A stretch of DNA of 64,000 nucleotides, taken from positions 124,001 to 188,000 of the forward strand of contig JAGFBZ010002902.1 of NCBI GenBank assembly GCA_018398805.1, written 5' to 3'. Origin of the DNA: Hirundichthys speculiger. Its lineage: Eukaryota > Chordata > Actinopteri > Beloniformes > Exocoetidae. A model generated the notes under the pieces. That model was given only the letters and a program-made list of their open reading frames with translations, had not been told where the DNA came from and did no database searches. The first letter of the stretch is position 1, and each line of letters begins with the position of its first letter. The translations under genes and the position numbers were made by a program. Shown piece after piece: positions 59,601 through 64,000 of the stretch.

Positions 59601-61805
59601 GCCAGGGTCCTCATGAACCCAGGCCAGGGTCCTCATGAACCCAGGCCAGAGTCCGCATGAACCCGGGCCAGGGTCCGCATGAACCCAGGCCAGGGTCCAC
59701 ATGAACCCGGGCCAGGGTCCTCATGAACCCGGGCCAGGGTCAGCATGAACCCGGGCCAGAGTCCACACGAACCCGGGCCAGGGTCCACGACCCGGGCCAG
59801 GTCCACAAAACCCGGGCCAGGGTCCTCATGAACCCGGGCCAGGGTCCACATAAACCCAGGCCAGGGTCCTCATGAACCCGGCCAGGGCCTACCAGGGTCC
59901 ACATGAACCCAGGCCAGGGTCCGCATGAACCCGGGCCAGGGTCCATATGAACCCGGGCCAGGGTCCATGAACCCAGGCCAGGGTCCGCATGAACCCGGGC
60001 CAGGGTCCGCATGAACCAGGGCCAGAGTCCACATGAACCCGGGCCAGGGTCCGCATGAACCCGGGCCAGGGTCCGCATGAACCCGGGCCAGGGTCCACAT
60101 GAACCCGGGCCAGGGTCCTCATGAACCCGGGCAGGGTCCTCATAAACCCGGGCCAGGGTCCACATGAACCCCAGCCAGGGTCCTCATGAACCCGGGCCAG
60201 GTCCACATGAACCCGCAGGGTCCTCATGAACCCGGGCCAGGGTCCGCATGAACCCGGGCCAGGGTCCTCATAAACCCGGGCCAGGGTCCGCATGAACCCG
60301 GGCCAGGGGGCCACATGAACCCGGGTCCAGAACCCGGTTTCATGAACCCGGGCCAGGGTCCTCATGAACCCGGGCCAGGGTCCACATGAAACCCAGGCCA
60401 GGGTCCTCATGAAACCCGGGCCAGGGTCCACATGAACCCGGGCCAGGGTCCTCATGAACCCCGGGCCAGGGTCCTCATGAACCCAGGCCAGGGTCCACAT
60501 GAACCCGGGCCAGGGTCCATATGAACCCAGGCCAGGGTCCGCATGAACCCAGGCCAGGGTCCGCATGAACCCGGGCCAGGGTCCGCATGAACCAGGCCAG
60601 GGTCCACATGAACCCGGGCCAGGGTCCTCATGAACCCGGGCCAGGGTCCACACGAACCCAGGCCCGGGTCCGCATGAACCCGGGCCAGGGTCCACATGAA
60701 CCCGGGCCAGGGTCCACATGAACCCGGACCAGGGTCCTTATGAACCCGGGCCAGAGTCCACATGAACCCAGGCCAGGGTCCACATGAACCCGGGCCAGGG
60801 TCCACATGAACCCGGGCCAGGGTCCAGAACCCGGGCCGGGTCCTCATGAACCCAGGCCAGGGTCCTCATGAACCCAGGCCAGGGTCCACATGAACCCGGG
60901 CCAGGGTCCACATGAACCCGGGCCAGGGTCCTCATGAACCCAGGCCAGAGTCCACATGAACCCAGGCCAGGGTCCACATGAACCCGGGCCAGGGTCCACA
61001 TGAACCCGGGCCAGGGTCCTCATGAACCCAGGCCAGGGTCCACATGAACCCGGGCCAGGGTCCACATGAACCCAGGCCAGGGTCCATATGAACCCAGGCC
61101 CGGGTCCATATGAACCCGGGCCAGGGTCCATATGAACCCGGGCCAGGGTCCGCATGAACCCGGGCCAGGGTCCATATGAACCCGGGCAAGGGTCCACATG
61201 GACCCGGGCCAGGGTCCTCATGAACCCGGGCCAGGGTCCATGAACCGGGCAGGGCCATATGAACCCGGGCCAGGGTCCTCATGAACCCAGGCCAGGGTGC
61301 ACATGAACCCAGGCCAGGGGTCCCATGAACCCGGCAGGGTCCTCATGAACCCGGGCCAGGGTCCTCATGAACTCAGGCCAGGGTCACATGAACCCGGGCC
61401 AGGGTCCTCATGAACCCGGCCAGGGTCCACATGAACCCGGGCCAGGGTCCATGAACCCGGGCCAGGGTCCACATGAACCCGGGCCAGGGTCCTCATGAAC
61501 CCGGGCCAGGGTCCATATGAACCCGGGCCAGGGTCCACATGAACCCGGGCCAGGGTCCACATGAACCCGGGCCAGGGTCCACATGAACCCGGGCCAGGGT
61601 CCACATGAACCCGGGCCAGGGCCTCATGAACCGGGCCAGGGTCATGAACCCGGGCCAGGGTCCATATGAACCCGGCCAGGGTCCACATGAACCCGGGCCA
61701 GGGTCCATGAACCCGGGCCAGGGTCCACATGAACCCGGGCCAGGGTCCACATGAACCCGGGCCAGGGTCCACATGAACCCGGGCCAGGGTCCACATGAAC
61801 CCAGG
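56650..61805. repeat. 22-bp minisatellite, 5.15 kb
   Basis: About 230 units of CCCGGGCCAGGGTCC followed by RCATGAA. Variants at fixed sites include CCCAGGCC, GTCCACATGAA, GTCCGCATGAA, GTCCTCATGAA, CACACGAA, CATAAA and CATATGAA. The minus strand reads WTLARVH and ADPGPGS repeats in every frame, up to 414 codons. Truncated units are most common at 57510-57780 and 59280-59420. Confidence 0.98.
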
Positions 61806-63183
61806 TACATGACCCTGTCATCTTAATTTAATATGACAAGTATCACCTTATTTGTTGACCCCTTATATTAATATTGGAATATAGGTTTTAGTCTTATATG
61901 TTGATCGAAGTGATGTTTAAAGGTTTGCATGGACCGCAGAGATATTTATATTTCAAACGGGGGGTTGGTGTTCTAAAGTTTATCTTTAGTATATCTAAAG
62001 TTTAACACCTGTGGCCATAAACTGGAACATTTTTCACAGCCGTGCAACATCTTTCACAAAGACTGGGCGAACTTTGTCTGGGAATGTCCGGAGCAGAGCA
62101 ACGGGAATATTTCTCAACTACACACATGTGCATGCAAACACGTATGGTCTCTGCTGCCCCCCCCCCCAGCACGGCGGACTGGGGTGGAAGCTTAATGCAC
62201 CTGGAGGCTGCGGCTCATGTGTCCTGCACAGGTCACGTGGTCACGTGTGGTTCTATAACAATAACTTGGATGTGGAGGTCACCACAGTTGCGTGAAACTG
62301 TCCTTGGACCTGAGGGTGTAGCTGCTGAGACATGCCAGAACATCTCCCACGAGAGCACCACGTCTTCAAAAGCATGTTCTCGTTGACATTAAGTTCTCAC
62401 AGATGGACATTTGTGTCTGAAAAAAGAAAAAAGACAGAAGACGCATAATCGTGGTGCCCATAGACGTGACTTATCATGAAGGAGGATGAAGTCCAGATGT
62501 TCTTCAGTCCATCCAGTTCTTCTGGACCACAAACTCACCAGTGAATGCATGAGGTCCAAAGTGGGGTTGAGTGTCTTCAGAATGGCGTCTGTCAGGTATC
62601 ATCATTATGACATTTATACCTAAACAGATCGATTCACCATTCAGACGTGAAAAAACAGACTGACAGCAGATGAACCCAGTGGACGTGATGATCACCTCAG
62701 AGCAGGTTTAGAAGAGGGGATGACCCATACCTGGGCATCTGCTGCTCTACACCGCTGGATCTTCACCTGAATGGTCACAGGTAACAATGTTAGGATTTCT
62801 GGAAAGAGGGAAAACATTTTTTTTTTTAATGTAAATTTGTGCTTCTATGTCATGAAAATTGTACCACACAGCTGGTTTGTAGCATCTCTGTGGCACCGCC
62901 GTGCTGCCTGAGATGTGTGGAGGACTGATTTCCAGGATGGTCAACCTCAGAAATGTTCGATGGTGTCTTATCTGACCAGTCAGTGTTCTGACCGTCACTA
63001 AACTGTGAGCCTCAAACTGCTTTTTCTGCTTGAGGAACATTTCCAGGTTCAGAAGCCTGAAGGGCTGTGTTTACTCTCGCAGGTATGCTCCAGTTATTTT
63101 TGATTTATGCTCAATTTTGAAGTGCGGTCTCCGCTATGTTATTCCACGTCACAACGCGAGAACGACAATCACGAACTAGCTGA
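61806..63183. other. Unassigned; possibly intron of the MADF gene
   Basis: Non-repetitive. 62790-63040 on minus contains a 97-codon frame, preceded by sequence I cannot place. No second MADF-gene exon was recognised. Confidence 0.3.
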
Positions 63184-63189
63184 ACTTAC

Positions 63190-63457
63190 TAAACGTATCT
63201 CTTGCGTTTTTCCACTTCCTCACCGTCTCGGTCGTATTCAGACCCACATTCATCTCTATCTCTCTCCATGAATTACTAGAATATGTGCTGTCTTTGTAGC
63301 GTGGAGAACCAGAACTGTACAGATGTGGGTACTTCCTCATTTCTTCAATGACGCGCTCTTTTCTACGCAGATGTAGAATTGACCAATCAGAGGCCTCCTT
63401 TCTCTCCTCTCTGCAGCGCTGTCTGCGTCGACCTACAATTGTCTCTGTTGAGGTCAA
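63190..63457 (-). CDS. MADF (Myb/SANT-like) domain exon, 5' boundary uncertain
   Basis: On minus the frame reads RRRQRCREERKEASDW and then a MADF domain: ERVIEEMRKYPHLYSS, YKDSTYSSNSWREIEMNVGL, ETVRKWKNARDTF, ending at a perfect GTAAGT donor at 63189-63184. MADF domains bind DNA and occur in transcription factors and as the accessory protein of PIF/Harbinger transposons. No ATG precedes the domain; the frame stays open into the 37-bp repeat, so the start must lie upstream or be lost. It could be a host gene or a transposon-derived exon. Confidence 0.6.
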
Positions 63458-64000
63458 TGCTGGGATGACGTCTATATAGACAGGTGGAGGTCAACGCTGG
63501 GATGACGTCTATATAGACGGGTGGAGGTCAACGCTGGGATGACATCTATATAGACGGGTGGAGGTCAACGCCGGGATGACATCTATATAGACAGGTGAAG
63601 GTCAACGCTGGGATGACGTCTATATAGACAGGTGGAGGTCAACGCCGGGATGACATCTATATAGATAGGTGAAGGTCAACACGCTGGGATGACGTCTATA
63701 TAGACGGGTGGAGGTCAACGCTGGGATGACGTCTATATAGACGGGTGGAGTCAACGCTGGGATGACGTCTATATAGACGGGTGGAGGTCAACGCTGGGAT
63801 GACGTCTATATAGACGGGTGGAGGTCAACGCTGGGATGACGTCTATATAGACAGGTGGAGGTCAACGCTGGGATGACGTCTATATAGACGGGTGGAGGTC
63901 AACGCTGGGATGACGTCTATATAGACGGTGGAGGTCAACGTGGATTATCTATATAGACGGGTGGAGGTCAACGCTGGGATGACATCTATATAGACGGGTG
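63450..64000. repeat. 37-bp minisatellite, about 14 copies, cut by window edge
   Basis: The unit is GTCTATATAGAC, then RGGTGGAGGTCAACGCTGG, then GATGAC. Each unit contains the 12-bp palindrome GTCTATATAGAC, and TGACGTC forms across the unit junction. Copies are highly similar, with a few short-unit deletions near 63745 and 63920-63950. Confidence 0.95.

Noticed and set aside
56650..61805. CRISPR-like array of direct repeats
   Set aside because: Units are contiguous with no unique spacers and the genome is eukaryotic; this is a minisatellite. The same holds for the 37-bp array at 63450.

Overview
The window looks like teleost fish nuclear DNA, probably from a repeat-rich, subtelomere-like region. 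Evidence: split vertebrate-type genes with GT/AG introns, L2/CR1-type LINEs with short-repeat tails, Tc1/mariner, hAT and pogo-like DNA transposons, a tRNA-derived SINE, an isolated tRNA-Ala gene, and long TTAGGGG-like arrays. About 18 kb (roughly 28%, summed from the coordinates listed) is tandem repeat.

Layout. 1-3271: degenerate telomere-like arrays around an AT-rich minisatellite that was split by a 5'-truncated L2-type LINE. 3840-26656 (minus strand): a 12-exon model of an MGAT4A/B-type N-acetylglucosaminyltransferase. It covers the signal anchor to near the C-terminus (463 codons, all splice phases compatible); the final coding part is not visible. Most of its longer introns carry their own unrelated minisatellite or DNA transposon. 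26900-35800: no firm protein gene; tRNA-Ala(TGC), two hAT elements with exact 8-bp target duplications, Tc1 remnants, a poly-G tract and a Tc1-type MITE. 35848-40046: an almost complete but frameshifted L2/CR1-type LINE with the esterase module of ORF1, endonuclease and reverse transcriptase, flanked by a 15-bp target duplication.

40402-55434 (plus strand): an 11-exon MMP17/MMP25-type (MT4/MT6-MMP) matrix metalloproteinase, 588 codons as read. It has the cysteine switch, furin site, HExxHxxGxxH zinc site and hemopexin domain. Its introns hold a 9-bp GTTATCGGT array (2.2 kb), a CAG/CTG-rich tract, a nest of DNA transposons including a Tc1 copy, a GATCA pentamer array (1.9 kb) and an L2-type RT fragment. 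56650-61805: a 5.15-kb array of a 22-bp unit. 63190-63457 (minus strand): an exon encoding a MADF (Myb/SANT-like) domain, next to a 37-bp minisatellite that runs off the window.

The two main genes are convergent on the map (mgat4 minus on the left, mmp plus on the right, so their 5' ends face each other across about 14 kb). They have no evident functional link: one acts in Golgi N-glycan branching, the other in cell-surface proteolysis. I saw no CRISPR array, operon or prokaryotic system. The most distinctive features are the different minisatellites within single genes, possible transposon origins for some of them, and two oddities in the metalloproteinase: a frame-displaced GPI tail and an unrecognisable third hemopexin blade.
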